From Tolypeutes matacus (Eukaryota > Chordata > Mammalia > Cingulata > Chlamyphoridae): DNA of 64,000 bases. A model generated the notes under the pieces. It did no database searches. It had not been told where the DNA came from and worked only from the letters and a program-made list of their open reading frames with translations. Both the position numbers and the translations under genes were made by a program. The stretch is from assembly GCA_026826555.1 (NCBI GenBank), contig JAKSZT010054583.1, positions 975,161-1,039,160 on the forward strand, read 5' to 3'. Positions 34,363-47,049 of the stretch are shown here, one piece after another; positions within the stretch are counted from its first letter, which is position 1; the number at the start of each line of letters is the position of its first letter.

Positions 34363-34572
34363 GAAGCGGCTGTGGTTCAATCAGTAGGGCTCCCGTTTAC
34401 CATATGGGAGGCCCCGGGTTCGGTTCCTGGGGCCTCCTGGTGAAGGCAAGCCCGCCCGCACGGCGTGGTTAGCTGACCCAGCGAGCACAAGCAGCAAGGG
34501 GGGGATAAATGAATAAATAAATAAAATCTTAAAAAAAAAATAAAAATAAAAAATAAAAAAATAAAAATAAAA
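34363..34572 (+). mobile_element. Young tRNA-derived SINE (xenarthran), forward
   Basis: Same family as 16760-16939. The head has GTGGTTCAATCAGTAGGG and the B box GGTTCGGTTCC. A GC-rich body carries CCCGCCCGCACGGCGTGG, and the tail begins AATGAATAAATAAATAAAAT and continues as A/T-interrupted A-runs to 34572. The target duplication TAAAAATTATG occurs at 34352-34362 and 34573-34583. Very few differences from the other copy indicate recent mobility. Confidence 0.92.
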
Positions 34573-34607
34573 TAAAAATTATGAACTCAAAATTAGGCAC
34601 AAAAGTA

Positions 34608-34695
34608 GGGGAGCAGATGTAGCTCAGTGGTTGAGCACCTGCTTCCCACATACGAGGTCCTGGGTTCAATCCCCGGTACCTAAAAAAAAAAAAAA
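34608..34695 (+). mobile_element. DAS-type tRNA-derived SINE, forward
   Basis: About 75 bases resemble a tRNA: A box TAGCTCAGTGG at 34620-34630 and B box GGTTCAATCCC at 34663-34673, followed by an A-run. Imperfect target duplications flank it (AGGCACAAAAGTA on the left and AAGCACAGAAGTA on the right). This is the short DAS form and is diagnostic of Xenarthra. It is not a functional tRNA gene, because it lacks cloverleaf pairing and carries a poly(A) tail. Confidence 0.92.
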
Positions 34696-34699
34696 TTTA

Positions 34700-36990
34700 A
34701 GCACAGAAGTAAAGATTTATGTAAATGTAGAAATAAGACACAATTGCAAATTTTGAAAAGCTTATGAATAGCACATTACAAATTTCCTGAATAATATTTT
34801 TCTTAATTATCTGCCAGCCATACACTTTTAATATCTATTCCTCCTATGTTGTGGGCTGACTGCTATTTGATTACCTCTTTATATGACCATTATTTTGTGA
34901 TTATTTGTATAGAAAGAATAGAACAATAATTTAATCTTTCCTTTATCATAGTTGATCAAAATTTGTTTTAAATTGGTAGTTTAAAGGTACTGCACCTTCA
35001 CAACTCTTTATTTGTAATGGCGCATAAATTTTTAGGGTTGTTACCAATTTGAGGAAAACCTCTTTAAAGTTTCTCCTTTATATGAGCTGTAAAACTTTGA
35101 AAGGTTTACTGTAGTTTAGCTTGCAACTCTGTACATTTCTCCCCCATTACTTGTATACTTTCAGTGCCAGGAGTGATATGACCAAATTCCATCAAATACG
35201 AGCCCCAGACCTCCTCTTTTATATACTGTCTCCAGGTGGGTTAGGACAATAAGCAATTCCTAAAAAACTATTCCTATGCCCAGGACAGCTAGAAATAGCC
35301 CAATTATACACATAAATATCTGTGAACACATAAATATATCCCAATAAACTGAAAATAAATTTACCCTGAACTCGTGTTTCTTTTGTTCTGAACCTCAAAA
35401 TGTCCCTGGCCACTCTATTACCACCTGATACGAGGACAAGTGTTAGTGGAGGAAAGTCAGAGTAGAAACAGGCAGCAGACTAACTCATTGCAGCTACAAT
35501 ATCTCAATTTTGAAAACACTACAAAACCATGTGGCTATGTTGATAGGCACTTCCCAAGGCCTTAGAGAACAAATGAGGGGCCCAGAAGCACTCAAGCTGC
35601 TTTGGCTTCAATGAAAATCTGCTTCTGGCTCCTCCCTCTCTGCCTCAGGCAGCATCTCTGGCAGAAGTTGCATATCCTCCTTCTTGTTCACAGCTTCCAC
35701 CAGACTGACCTAGAAAGTTTCCAGATTTTTCCAGATGGCCCTGGCCCCTGAATGCCCATAACACTACTGGGGTGGGGGGCGGGGTTCCCACTCTTCCTAA
35801 TTTCTAAATTGTCTCATTCTCAGCTTTTCCATCACCCTTGGTGGATTCTCTGTATTAAACACTCTCTGTAGGATTTAAAGCAGCTTCTGGTCTCCTGGTT
35901 AGACTCTGAACAACACTGCTCTTGGTACTAGACACGGTCCCAGTCAACGGAACCCCAAATGGAATTCTAGAACAAAATTGCTCTCCTGTTTGTGTGTGAA
36001 CACATTCATGACCTCCTTGACCATGAAAGTGAGGCCTTAGTAAAGTGGGCATACACATACATCACCTGTGGCTCCTTGGGATTAAGCATCTGTTGAAGGC
36101 ACTATTTTAGGAAACCAAATAGTTGCTAACCACTAAGGAAATAATGATGATTAATTACACAGAATGAGGGGTGAGATGACTACTTTTGATAAACTGGAGA
36201 GTTAATAAGGTTAAAAATAAAAGCTAGGAAAAAGGCCTGTGTTGTTATTAGACATCCATCTATGAGCCATCAGCGTTAACACTGGCGATTTCATAGATAC
36301 TCTAGAACGACTAGACAAACTAATGTTCAGAATGCCTGAAACAACCATGTTTTCCTTCTAAGGAGTTCTTTTTCCTGGGTCACCTCCTAGTACCATGAAA
36401 CCTCACACCCTTGATTGTACTACAGGATGGGCATTTAACCCAAGGGTTTCCAAACTTGATGCTAGCATCTGCCTAAGAAAAGCCCTGGAATACAAGCATT
36501 GCGCAAACTGGGATAATGATCAACTGCACCAATCACATTTGCTAGGAATTTGAACTGGAGCTTTGGAGAGTTTAATTATTAGCTGTTGCATAAGCCAAAA
36601 TGCACTTAGAATCAGAAAAAAAATCTCAATAATGGTAAAGAACTAGAGTAGGGATTCTTGCATTCTTGAGACAAGAAAGCCAAGTCACTAGCTCATGAGT
36701 GACTTTCTAGTTTTCGTCTCCATAAAACTTGACTATATTACAGTTCCAGCTTTTTAGGTAATGACTGGTAATAAAGTTTCTCTGGTTTCCCATGAGGGCT
36801 GGCTGTGTGGTTGGGATTCCTGTGTCTCTTGTCCTCATGTGTATGTTCATGATGGGCCACCATTCTTGTAGGAATTTGAGGAAGTCTCCATTTGTTGCAA
36901 GCAAAATAGCCCACCTAAAACATTGTCCTTGAATGCCTCTTTCTATGCATATTTACAATTTTTATTATGAATAAAGATATGGTATATATA
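34700..36990. other. Intergenic, nothing firmly recognised
   Basis: Mixed sequence. The part 35170-36100 has slightly higher GC and phrases that feel LTR-like (for example 'ttctctgtattaaacactct'), but I could not find termini or target duplications. A G-rich run lies at about 35770-35784. Confidence 0.4.
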
Positions 36991-36999
36991 CTATTTGTA

Positions 37000-37330
37000 T
37001 CCTGAATGTTTAATTTAACAATATATTTTTATATCTTTCCATAGCAATAAATGTGTATGTGCAGCATCATTTTCAGTGTTTAGACTATCCATTATATGGA
37101 TGAACAATAGTTTATATAACGATTGCCTGTTTTCTTTTCTCTTATTGTTTGCTGTCTGTATAATAAATAAGTCTGCCTGCAATAAAACATACTTGTTCAT
37201 ATATCTTTGTATACTAATTTGATTATTTCCTCTGGATAAACAGCTAAGATGAAGCTTGCTGGATCAAGGAGTACTATCATTTATAAGCCTCTGCATCATA
37301 TTGTTAAAATGGCCCCCAGAAATTAATTAA
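37000..37330 (-). repeat. Old L1/HAL1-type fragment
   Basis: 'gactatccattatatggatg' and 'gcttgctggatcaaggagta' match reverse-oriented LINE phrases. Diverged. Confidence 0.4.
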
Positions 37331-39460
37331 CAATTGCATTCTCAACATCAGTGCATGAGGATGCCCATTTGTATGGAAAAAAAATTACCGTTTTAAAGCT
37401 CAAAATCTCACTTTCTCTGAGGAGTGTCTCCAGTTGCAGTGATGATATACACCGAGAGGCCTATTATTAAGAAGCAATTTGGAGGTGAATGGGTCTATTG
37501 GACACTGACATGCTAAGTGGCTGGTCAGATTTCCAATAATTTGATGGAGGAAAATTTGCTGGGGACACTGCTTTCTACACATTTTCTAGGAAAAATAGTA
37601 TTCACTTTCTAGACAATAAAGAGAATTTCTTTTATAAATGTGTTTTACTTTCCTACATAGCATCCCTACTTTCAAAGTAGTGAAAGACAAAATGGGGCAT
37701 TGTTATTACAAGAATATTTCCATTGCATGAGTGTGTGTGTATTTGTATAAATAATATATGTGTCTGAGAGAGAAAGAGTGTGTATTTGGTAGCTATAAGA
37801 CAGTCTGATATTGTGATATGGAGGAATGAATGCTGAACTGGTAATCAAAACACTAAATCCAGCCCTCTCCTAAGTAGCTTTGTGACCTCAAGCACCTTAT
37901 ATCACTTTTAAGAGTGAGTGAAATAAAGAAATGGAGCAGAAGGGTACTTCCTTGCTTTTCAATGATAAGAAATGAATCTGGCAATGCATATTCGAAGGTG
38001 ATCAGAGCTAAGAATTTCTTGAGAGGACTCAAAAAGTTTCATATATTTGATTTGTGATCCATAAAAGTTATGTCTTGAGAAGGTGTTACCTCTAAATGAC
38101 CTGACACAAGCCAGATGTGACGGTTGACAATGAGTAAGAATGCTGGCGTTCACCTCTCTGTACCCAAGTGTTGGCTTTCCCAAGGAATTGCTGAAAATAT
38201 TTGACTTCTCAGTGGGAATACTGCCAGGAAGGCTGCATGAGTCCTCAACTCTCCTATTTGAATTTAGTCCTGAAAACATGAAAAAGCATGTAAATAGAAG
38301 GCCCATTCATCTTTTTTCCTAAATGAGGAGTCATACAATGGTAATTAAATTTTTATGCTACAAGACAAAAAGGTTGACACCATATTTATGATGACTGAAC
38401 CACCTTTGGCAGTAAATGTGAAAAAAAAAATAAAGTGGGAAGTTGAGCAGTCAATAAGCTCATGAAATTCACTGGAGATCAAAACAGTCCCTTTTGGCAC
38501 TTTAAAGGCATTCCTCTTATTTTCTGAGGTTATTTAACCCTGCTGCCAATCTCAACTGTGCATAAATATTTTTGTGGCTTTGAAATCACCATCTTAATGG
38601 CATATAGATGCTATATAGTGAGCAACATGAAGCATATAAATATTCATATCAGTCAAGATGCTGTCACACCTTAGAGAGGATGGGATCTCCAAAATTAAAA
38701 TATGAAAAGAATCTTCCATTCACCTCCCCTTTTGTGTTTGGCATCACACTTAAATGAATGGTGAGGATAAAGAAGTGGACCCTGAAATTCATATCAAGGT
38801 TCAGTTGTAGGAAATTAAAACTAAAGACCAGTTCAACCCCGACAGTTAATTTACTTCTCTTAAGATCTTTAATACCAAACTTATCAGTTCTCTCTGTTAG
38901 GCATTAACTTGTTAAATGAGTCTTAATTATACATAAGCAGATGGAGATTTGAATTAAAATTACCTTACACTCGAGTGGCTTTAGTTCATTATAACATATC
39001 TTCCTCTTAATCATTTAGGCAGTCTCATCATCTTTCATATAGAAAGTTATTAAAATATTCCAATTTCCATATTTCTTCAGATACAGCCACTATTAAATGG
39101 CAAGTAATGCACATTAGTTGGTGACTTATACCATCTGAGAGTTGGTGAATTATTCATGTCAAGAGCAATTTTTGTACTTTTCTGTCATCTGTAGCATTTT
39201 CTTTTAAATACTTTATATTTACTTGATACGTGGAGTCTCACCTCATTTAATTTTAAGTACCAATTTTAATTCTATTCCATTTTCAGAATGATGGAAACAT
39301 GACATCATCAACTTTATTCTGCACTTTGGTTCATCAGAGTCCAGAAAGTGGAGGTATAGGTGCATATTCCTTGAAAACTTTCTCACAATGAACAAGGCTA
39401 AGTACTTCTCAATCCCATTTTAGGTTTCAGAAATACTGATGCATTCCAGCACAGAAATGC
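37331..39460. other. Intergenic unique sequence
   Basis: A MIR core lies near 37825-37925 ('atgctgaactggtaatcaa', 'gtagctttgtgacctcaag'), and a (GT)n tract at about 37730-37740. The blocks 38440-38670 and 38930-39260 are repeat-free and AT-rich with homeobox-like words. No gene was seen. Confidence 0.5.
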
Positions 39461-39462
39461 TA

Positions 39463-39520
39463 CAATATTTAATATTGCTAAATATTGTTAAATATTAATA
39501 TTTAATATTGTTAAATATTA
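39463..39520. repeat. AT-rich imperfect tandem/palindromic repeat
   Basis: Two near-copies of AATATTTAATATTG(C/T)TAAATATT, about 34 bases apart, are built from AATATT/TAATATT words. The unit is largely self-complementary. Confidence 0.7.
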
Positions 39521-40239
39521 AGAGACATAACTTGGTAGTAATTCCCCCCCTGGGAAAATACTTCTTGATATAACAACTGAACCTAAGAGTCATTTTACTC
39601 CATAGTTACTAAGAATGTTGATGCAAAGCTACAACTAGGTCTTGTTCTAAGACCAATAACTCTAGGGTACAATAAGGCTATCTAAGGCCAAGTAGTAACA
39701 TTTTAGTATTCCTGAAAGTGAGAAATTTGTAGCTAATCTCATAGAAATACCTTGAGAAAATTTCAAACCCAGATACCACCATGCCTTCCTGTAGAAGTAG
39801 AATACCCCTTGGGCTATTTTACCTAAGGAGTCAATCTGTTTCCAATAAAGTTCTGTTCCAGAGGTGTCACTGGATTTACAGGCAGCAATGACAATGATGG
39901 CAGAATCGAACTAGACAGCTGACGGAGGAAAGTGTTGAGTCTTGGCTGAGTCATCAAGATACAAGTCCAGTAGGGCTCACCAAGCATTGCCATAGGTTAT
40001 TTATAAAACAAAACAGAACAGCATCCTTTAAGTCGACAAAACTCAACAAAACTCCTTGTGCATTCCTGGCCTAAGGGAGTGAAGACAAATGGCGAGTCCC
40101 AAATCCACATGTAATTTAAAAAGAAGAATAAACTGGGTCTGAGCTATATAGTGAGATACAGTAGCCTCAAAAGGAATTTCAGTAATACTGTACCAAAAAG
40201 CAGTGTTTCTATGAAATTACTTCTTTTAATGCAAAGGAA

Positions 40240-40420
40240 CCTTTCTCCAAACAGCAAACAAGAGTTATGTAAATTATTAATTGCAGCATATTAAGAGCTT
40301 GGCATCACAGCCTGCTAATGCATGTTTCTATAGAAATGTAAAGTAAAAGTATAATCACATTGACACCTTGGCAGCAAACATTGAGCATGTATGATGTGAT
40401 GTAAATATTAAAGCCATTCT
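40240..40420. promoter_or_regulatory. Candidate conserved noncoding element
   Basis: Repeat-free sequence with densely packed transcription-factor-like words (GTAAATTATTAATTGCAG, GCTAATGCATG, GATGTGATGTAAATATTAA). Inferred from texture only. Confidence 0.3.
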
Positions 40421-40456
40421 TCTTTGTTGTTTTCTTGAACAGAGCATCCACATGTA

Positions 40457-40518
40457 AGCATATATGTGTGTATATATATATATATGTATATATGTATGTA
40501 TGCATTTATGTATATATA
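40457..40518. repeat. TA/TATG microsatellite
   Basis: Alternating TATATG, TATA and TATG units over about 60 bases. Confidence 0.8.
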
Positions 40519-40714
40519 AGTATATTCCCTTTTGCCAATTGACATGGAAATAGAGAGTTGTTTTCGTTATTTCTGAATAGCACTTTTTTATTTTGTATCT
40601 ATTTCTCCTAAACTAATTCATAAATGATATAGTCTCTCAAAAGCAATTTTAATTGACCAATGTCCTTGGAATCTTTTAAAATTGTCCTACCAGTCTCTAC
40701 CGAGGCTGGTGTAT

Positions 40715-40965
40715 TTAAACTTGGTCACTTCTCCATTGAAAACCCACGCACTGCTTGGGAATCCTCCAGTCAGCTAATGCTTCAGACTCCAACTAATTAA
40801 GTTTTCTGCTTGCTGCCATTGAAAGCTTCAGTCAGGTATAATTAAAACGGAGCCAATGACAGCAGTGGCATTTGTCAGAATCACTCAGTGGTCCAAATAC
40901 CAGTTCTGACAGAAATGTCAAACTGATAGCACTGCCATCTTCCCAGTGCATGCTAGGGAAAAGCA
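40715..40965. promoter_or_regulatory. Candidate conserved noncoding element
   Basis: A repeat-free block of balanced composition contains CAGCTAATGC, CAACTAATTAAG and GGTATAATTAAAACGG homeodomain-like sites and CAGTCAGCTAATG repeats. It resembles a developmental enhancer core, inferred from texture only. Confidence 0.35.
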
Positions 40966-41987
40966 GGGAGAACTTTTATTATAAATGCTTGGCTGATAAC
41001 CTTTGAGAATCCCAGGACACCGAATGTCTCACATGAAATTTCATTATCCTGGAAGAGAATTCAGCTCATAGATATTCCCTTCCCATGAAGTAAAGCTCAT
41101 CTTAGCTTGATGGTCTTTACCTCTATTAGGTGTTTCAGGGAATTTTGAAATGAACAAACAGAAAGTGATGATAGCTGTGTGGGAAGGAGTGTTCTAGTTA
41201 TAAAGGTCTCAACCTCCTAAATGAAAATTTTCTCGATATTAAATCTCTTGTTATCATCAAATTTCCATATATACTTTTAAATTTCAGCTTTGTGTTTTGT
41301 TTCAATGAAAAAAAGAGCACCAAAAATCAGTGAATGTTGTTTCATGAAGGGGGAAAAGCAATGAACCCAGGCTCAAATTCTGTCCATAGCTAATGTTATC
41401 ATCTATTACCTAGCATAATATCTGGCACATAGCATATATTGGTGATTTAGAGCGAATGAATGAGTCAATGAAAGACTGTCATACACATTCTCAAGAACAC
41501 AGTTTTCAAATCACAAAATGAAACTAGTCATAGAATTTTACAGAAAGAAGGGAACTTTGTGGTAATTTATTTTAGAACATATTTTAGAAGTGAGAAAGAT
41601 GAGTGCCAGAGAGAAGTAATTTTTCTTCCCTCTCCTTCTGCACAAACACATGGTAGTGAAGATTGGATAAAGTAAAAAATATGAAGCACTTTCATCATTC
41701 TTATGGTCAAAAACTTGTTAATATGCTCATGATCCTAAATGATAACAGATATGAAATGGTTAAATGGAAACACACTTGAACTGTTGAATCTTAAAGATCT
41801 AATATTGCACACAGGACATACCCACATTTGCATGAGCATGTAAAACATACACTATAGAAGCACAAAATAGAGATTAGTGAAAGCTACAATGGCATAGAGC
41901 TATGACCCAGATAAAATGTCAGATAGACACCAATATGTCTGGCACAAAGGAAGCATTCAATAAATGCTTGTTGGCTTATGGGAAAGA

Positions 41988-42048
41988 AAAATAATACAGA
42001 AAAGAAAGAAGGAAAGGAGGGAGGGATAGAAAAAAAAAAGGAAGGAAA
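41988..42048. repeat. Purine-rich tract
   Basis: Mostly A and G (GAAA, GGAA, GGGA units) over about 60 bases, with a few interruptions. Confidence 0.7.
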
Positions 42049-43559
42049 CCAGACTTTGGCAAAGTTTATGAAACAGAGAAAATCTCAAGTATCTTTCCAA
42101 TTGTGTACAATTTGTATAAGAGCCATAGGCTTGTATTTCCTCTTTTGTAAAGTGGAGATACGGCACTGTTTGCCTCATAGAGTTATTGAGTAGATTAGAT
42201 GAGATAATGCATGTATGGCACTTAGCACACTGCCTGGGGCCTAGTGAGTATGAAATAAATGTTAGATTTTAGGATATATACAACAGACAAAAATATTTCA
42301 ACAGCTGGTGTCAGGGTTCCTTTTCCAGAAGAAATCAGATTTGTTTATAACAGTAAGTCAGCAAGCCCTTTTAGAGTAGAAGGAAGGGTCCTAGGTCATA
42401 GCTGGAAAGAGATAAATGATAACTGAACCATTCTCCAAAGGATTAGAACAGAAAATGTGCAATAAAGAAAGAGAGAGACTGAGGCACTGGAAAGGAGGGT
42501 GGGAGAGAGGAGAGACTGGTCAGAACCACAGGGTAGAAGTGGGAACCTTTGGCAGGGGAGAAATTTCTTAGTGACAAAGGTACTGAAGGACTTTGGGGAA
42601 CAAGGGTCTCTAATGAATAGCTTTAAGATTTTTTCTTTTCTATGCCCTAAATTCTTTAGTCAACACATCAGTAAGGTCTACCACACACAATGACAAGAGG
42701 GATTTAAAATGGAGGCCCACAACTACTTTTGCCCAGAAAAGAGGGAAGAGAACACTTATGGAGGGTAAAATGTGAAAAAAGATCACAAGATCAGTGGAAG
42801 CAAGAGTCCAGAGCCAGAAATGACCCTGAGAATGTAAAACCCAAGGACCTACAGAAATATTATGGCAGGACCTGGATTTCTTAGAAACATAGAGAGCATT
42901 GAGTCAATTGTGTATAAACAAGGACTAGGCAATTTCAAGAAATATCTGGATTTTGCAATCCATAGTATGGAGTCACAAGTCGATTCATCTTATGTATTTT
43001 TCATAGTTTTTCATTCTATAGACCCACACCCAGAATTTTTATAGAACCAATACTTTCTAAAATATTTTGCATGAAAGACAAGTTCTTTATGATATCAGAT
43101 AGGAAGGGAAAAAAGCTGAGAGAAGGGGATTTCAATTCCTTTGTCAAATTAGTTTGTGGGTTGCTAAAATAACCAAAATAAAACAAGATTCTTCACAGCA
43201 GAGTTTCTATAAAAGACTTACATATGTTAATGTCAAAAAAGGGGGTCTATTTAGCAGTGGTAGCTAAACATACTCAACCATGGACTGCTGTTTCCATGGA
43301 ATGTCTTAAAGGACGTATCAATGTTCTTGAGAAACACTGGTCAGTGTTCATTGGCTCAACTCCCTCACTTGCCGCTCACTTCTCAACCCATGAAAAAAGA
43401 GGTTCTTTATGTATTTGGTGCCATAGATGTCTTTGAGTCACCTTGAAAAGTCCTGAGAAATAGGTACTTCCCCAGAAAAAGACATCTCCGGGCATATGCA
43501 CAAAAAAATACACGTACCACTTGGAAGTAGGAGTAGTGAATAAAAAACTCTGAAATTCA

Positions 43560-45000
43560 GATAATTTTTAGATATTCAGAGGATATTCATTATGTGAATA
43601 TACCACAATTTGCTTATCCATTCTACTGTTGATGAACATTTGGGTTGTTTCCAGTTTTTGTTTATTAAGAATAATGTTGCTATAAGCATAACTGTGCACA
43701 ACTTCTGGTGCACAAATGCACACACTTCTGTTGGATAAAGGCACGGAGTGGAATTACTGTATTATAGAGTACATATGTTCATCTTAATATACACTTCCAA
43801 ATAGTTTTTCAAAGTTGTTCAACCAATTTATATTCCCACCAACAATAAATAAGTGTTTCATATACTCTCCTTGCCAATATCCTTGGCATCACTCCGTATT
43901 CTACTTGATAATGCCAGTTATTTTAATTTTAGCCATTCTGTGGGGTGTATAGAAGCACATATTTATGGATTTAATTTTATTTCACTAATAACTAATGAAG
44001 TTTAGCACTTTCCATAGGTTTATCGGCTACGTGGATACCCTCTTCGATGAAAGGCCTGTTCATTAATTTTGCCATTATGTGTGGAGGGGAGTCTGTAGTT
44101 TTCTTATTAATTTGTGGCATTTTTTAATATTAGAGATATGAATCTTTTGTTGGCTAGATGTGTTGCAAATAACTAATTTACCTATCCTTTCCTTTATGGT
44201 TATTGCTTTACCCTGAAATCTTTCCATACCCTATGATAATTAAGATACTCTCCTATGTTATCTTCAAGAAACTTTTTTTTTTCACTTTTCATATATATAT
44301 ATCTACAATGTACCTGGTATTAAATATTGTAAGTTGTATAGGTAGTGATCAATTTTCTTTTTTGAAATAAATATATCCAGTTGAACACTATTTATTGAAA
44401 ATACCTTATTTTCATCATTCTGCAGTGCTTTTTTTTTTTTTTTAATAAGTTCTGATATATAATGACTTAGTAATATAGCTTGGTTTTCATTTCAGAGTAG
44501 TTTTGCTTAATTTGCCCATTTGCAGTTCCATATAAATGATAGGTTTAGCTAGCCAATTTCTACAAAAAGAAAAAAAAAAAACAGCCAGGATTTAATTGGA
44601 ATTGCATTGAATCTATCAGTTTGAAGCAAATTGACATTTTAATAATATTGAGCTTTCCAAAGCATGACCAAGATATATGTAGATATATTTCAAAAACTTT
44701 GATTGGATTTATTCTTAGGTATTTCATATTTTCAATGCCTTTGTAGAAGATAGCATTCTTTAATTTCATTTTTGAATGGCTTTTTGCTGCTAATGGAAAT
44801 ACTAATTGATTTTCATATATTGACCTTATTTCCAGTGACCTTGCTAAAATTATTTATAAATTCTAATGTAATTTTAGATGCTTTTGTTGTATATGTACAT
44901 AATCATCATGTTTGCAAATAATGCATTTTGTTTCTTACTTTCTGTCTTCTCTTGCTTTTTGTACCAACTAATATTTCTGGTATCAGCTTGAGCATATATA
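43560..45000 (-). mobile_element. Ancient L1, ORF2 C-terminal half (degenerate)
   Basis: In reverse orientation, 'ctgttgatgaacatttgggttgt', 'agtggaattactgtatt' and 'attcccaccaacaataaat' are the reverse complement of the L1 ORF2 C-terminal region. Further right, 'ggaattgcattgaatctat' and 'aataatattgagctttcca' match the region upstream of it. Many stops and indels leave only scraps of frame (for example 44560-44769). Confidence 0.8.
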
Positions 45001-45039
45001 ATAATGGTCATCCCTTTTTTCTTCCCAATCTAGAGGAAA

Positions 45040-46620
45040 CGATTTTATTTCTTTCTGCCACTTAAATCCAATATCTATAGCCCTTTCCTTGCAGTCTGAA
45101 GAACTCCCTTTAGCATTGCTTATAGGGCAAGTCTAGTGGTGATGAATCCCTCAGCTTTTGTTTTTCTGGGAATATCTTAATCTCTCCCTCATTTTTGAAA
45201 GAGAGTACCATCGAAAATAAAATTCTTGACTAGTAATTATTTTCTTTGAGCACTTTAAATATTTTGTCCCACAGCTTTCTTGCCTCCATGGTTTCTGAAA
45301 AGAAATCAGCACTTAATCTTATTGAGATTCCCTTGTACATAACTCAGTGCTTTTTTCTTGCAGCTTTCAGAACCCTATCCTTGTCCTTGGCAGTCAACAA
45401 TTTGACTTCTATGTGTCTAGGTGTCTTCAAGTTTATCTTATTTGGGGTTCGTTGGCATTCTTGAAATTGCATACTCATATCTTTTGCTAAATTTGGGACA
45501 TTTTCTGCTGTGATTTCTTTGAATATTCCTTCCACCCTTTCTCTCTTTTTATACCTTCTGGGTCTCCCATAATGTATATATCGTTTTGCTTGATTTTGTC
45601 CCACAAGTCTCTTAGGTTCTGTCCACCTTTTTCTTTTTTTCTTTTGTTCTTTTTTTTTTTTTTTTTTACTTTTTGTGTCATTTTTTTCTCTTGGCATGTT
45701 TTTTAAAACTGTTTTTTAATTGAAGTTTATAATTCATACATGAACATCTATAAATAAGTGTGTAGTATAAATTGTGAATTTACAAAGTAAACATGCATTT
45801 CATCATGCAGCACTCCCATACATTACCACACCACCAGCACCTTGTATTGCTGTGAAACAATTGTTTCAAGCTATGAAAGAGCATCATCAAACCATTACTA
45901 CTAACTCTAGCCAATATCTAACATTTGGTGTATTTCCCTCCAACCCACCTGGTTAATGAAGCCCTGTATTAGTGTTACATACTTGTTATAGTTCATGAGA
46001 GAATGTTCTCATATTCTGTTAACCAAAGTCCATCATTCACCACAGGATTCATTGTGTTATACAGTCCTATGCTTTGTACAATCCATTCAAAGTGTACATT
46101 CAGTGGCTCTCATATTCATCAAGAGTTGTGCTGTCATAACCTCTGTCAATTTTAAAATGTTTTCATTACTCCAAAAGGAAAAATCCCATACCCTTTATAC
46201 TCCGCATTTATGTTCCTTAGAATTGATATATCTTCTTTGCCATTGCTGCAAAAATATTACAATATTACTTTTCACTATAATCCATAAGTTATATTAGTTG
46301 TACTTTTCCCATGTATTCCTCTGTTCATTTTTTTTTTTAATTCTTTTTTCTTTCTGCTTCTCAGCCTGAATCATTTCAATTGTCTTGTTTTCAAGATCAC
46401 TGATTCTTTCTTATGCAAGCTCTAACCTGCTGTTGAAACCATCTAGGGAACATTTTGTTTCAGTTGTCTTGGTCTTCAACATCAGTATTTCTCTTTGATT
46501 CCTATTGAGAATCTGAAAGAGATTCTCATCTTGTTCACTTGCTGTTTTCCTCATATGCTTTAGTTCTTTCTCCGTGTTTTCCTTTATCTCCTTGAGCATA
46601 CTAACGATAATTCTTCAAGT
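45040..46620 (-). pseudogene. Ancient L1 ORF1, split by a later insertion
   Basis: On the minus strand, 46411-46599 encodes an L1 ORF1-type coiled coil (for example RNQREILMLKTKTTETKCSL). The segment 45344-45697 encodes the following RNA-binding part (for example FQECQRTPNKINLKTPRHIE), ending with a lysine-rich run from a T-tract. The two are parts of the same ORF1 but are separated by about 640 bases of unrelated sequence (45705-46340). ORF1 protein binds L1 RNA; this copy is dead. Confidence 0.75.
45705..46340 (-). mobile_element. Insertion inside L1 ORF1, class not certain
   Basis: The block starts at a T-rich tract (poly(A) on the minus strand) and runs through 'attgaagtttataattcata' and 'caaaccattactactaactc' to 'gaaaaatcccatacc'. 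It interrupts L1 ORF1 homology on both sides. It resembles a xenarthran or L1 3' end family, but I cannot name it or find a clean target duplication. Confidence 0.5.
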
Positions 46621-47049
46621 CTTTGTCCAGTATGTACAAAGCACTTTGACTTAATTGTTTCTTACACTGCTTTAGCAGTCTACAACCTGCTTCTGCCTGC
46701 AGGGCAAGTTCTGAGAGAGTGAACCACAGACAAGTTTCCTGGTTCAGTCTTTCAGGCTGCCACCTGATAGACTGACAATGACATACAGGCACTGCAGTAT
46801 ACACATATGGGTTACACTGCTCCCTCTAAAACAGGGTTAGAGAACCACAATGGAAGTACAGGCTGGCTTTACATTGCACTGGGAAGAGAATGAAGGAGGG
46901 GCCAGCATGGGTCCTATGAGCATCTCTTACCAATTTTTAAAGCTGAATTTTAAAAATTAGCACTCACCCAGTTTCTACAACACTTTAACTGTTTTCTGGA
47001 GTTCTGAGGAAGATGGCTCTGCTTGTTTTTGCTAGTTGTTCAAATATTC

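Larger units (their letters stand above)
39521..43555. other. Intergenic unique sequence with candidate conserved blocks
   Basis: It contains conserved-looking blocks at 40240-40420 and 40715-40965, a TA/TATG microsatellite at 40457-40518, a purine-rich tract at 41988-42048, and a MIR core near 42135-42265 ('aagtggagatacggcactg', 'agcacactgcctggggccta'). No coding gene. Confidence 0.5.

Noticed and set aside
34608..34695. tRNA gene
   Set aside because: A and B boxes are present, but it has no proper cloverleaf, carries a poly(A) tail and target duplications, and is one of several dispersed copies. It is a SINE.
36420..36580. Possible MER5/MER20-like DNA transposon
   Set aside because: A few words fit, but no terminal repeats or target duplication could be read.
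45344..45697. Lysine-rich protein gene on the minus strand
   Set aside because: The frame is L1 ORF1, and its lysine run comes from a T-tract.
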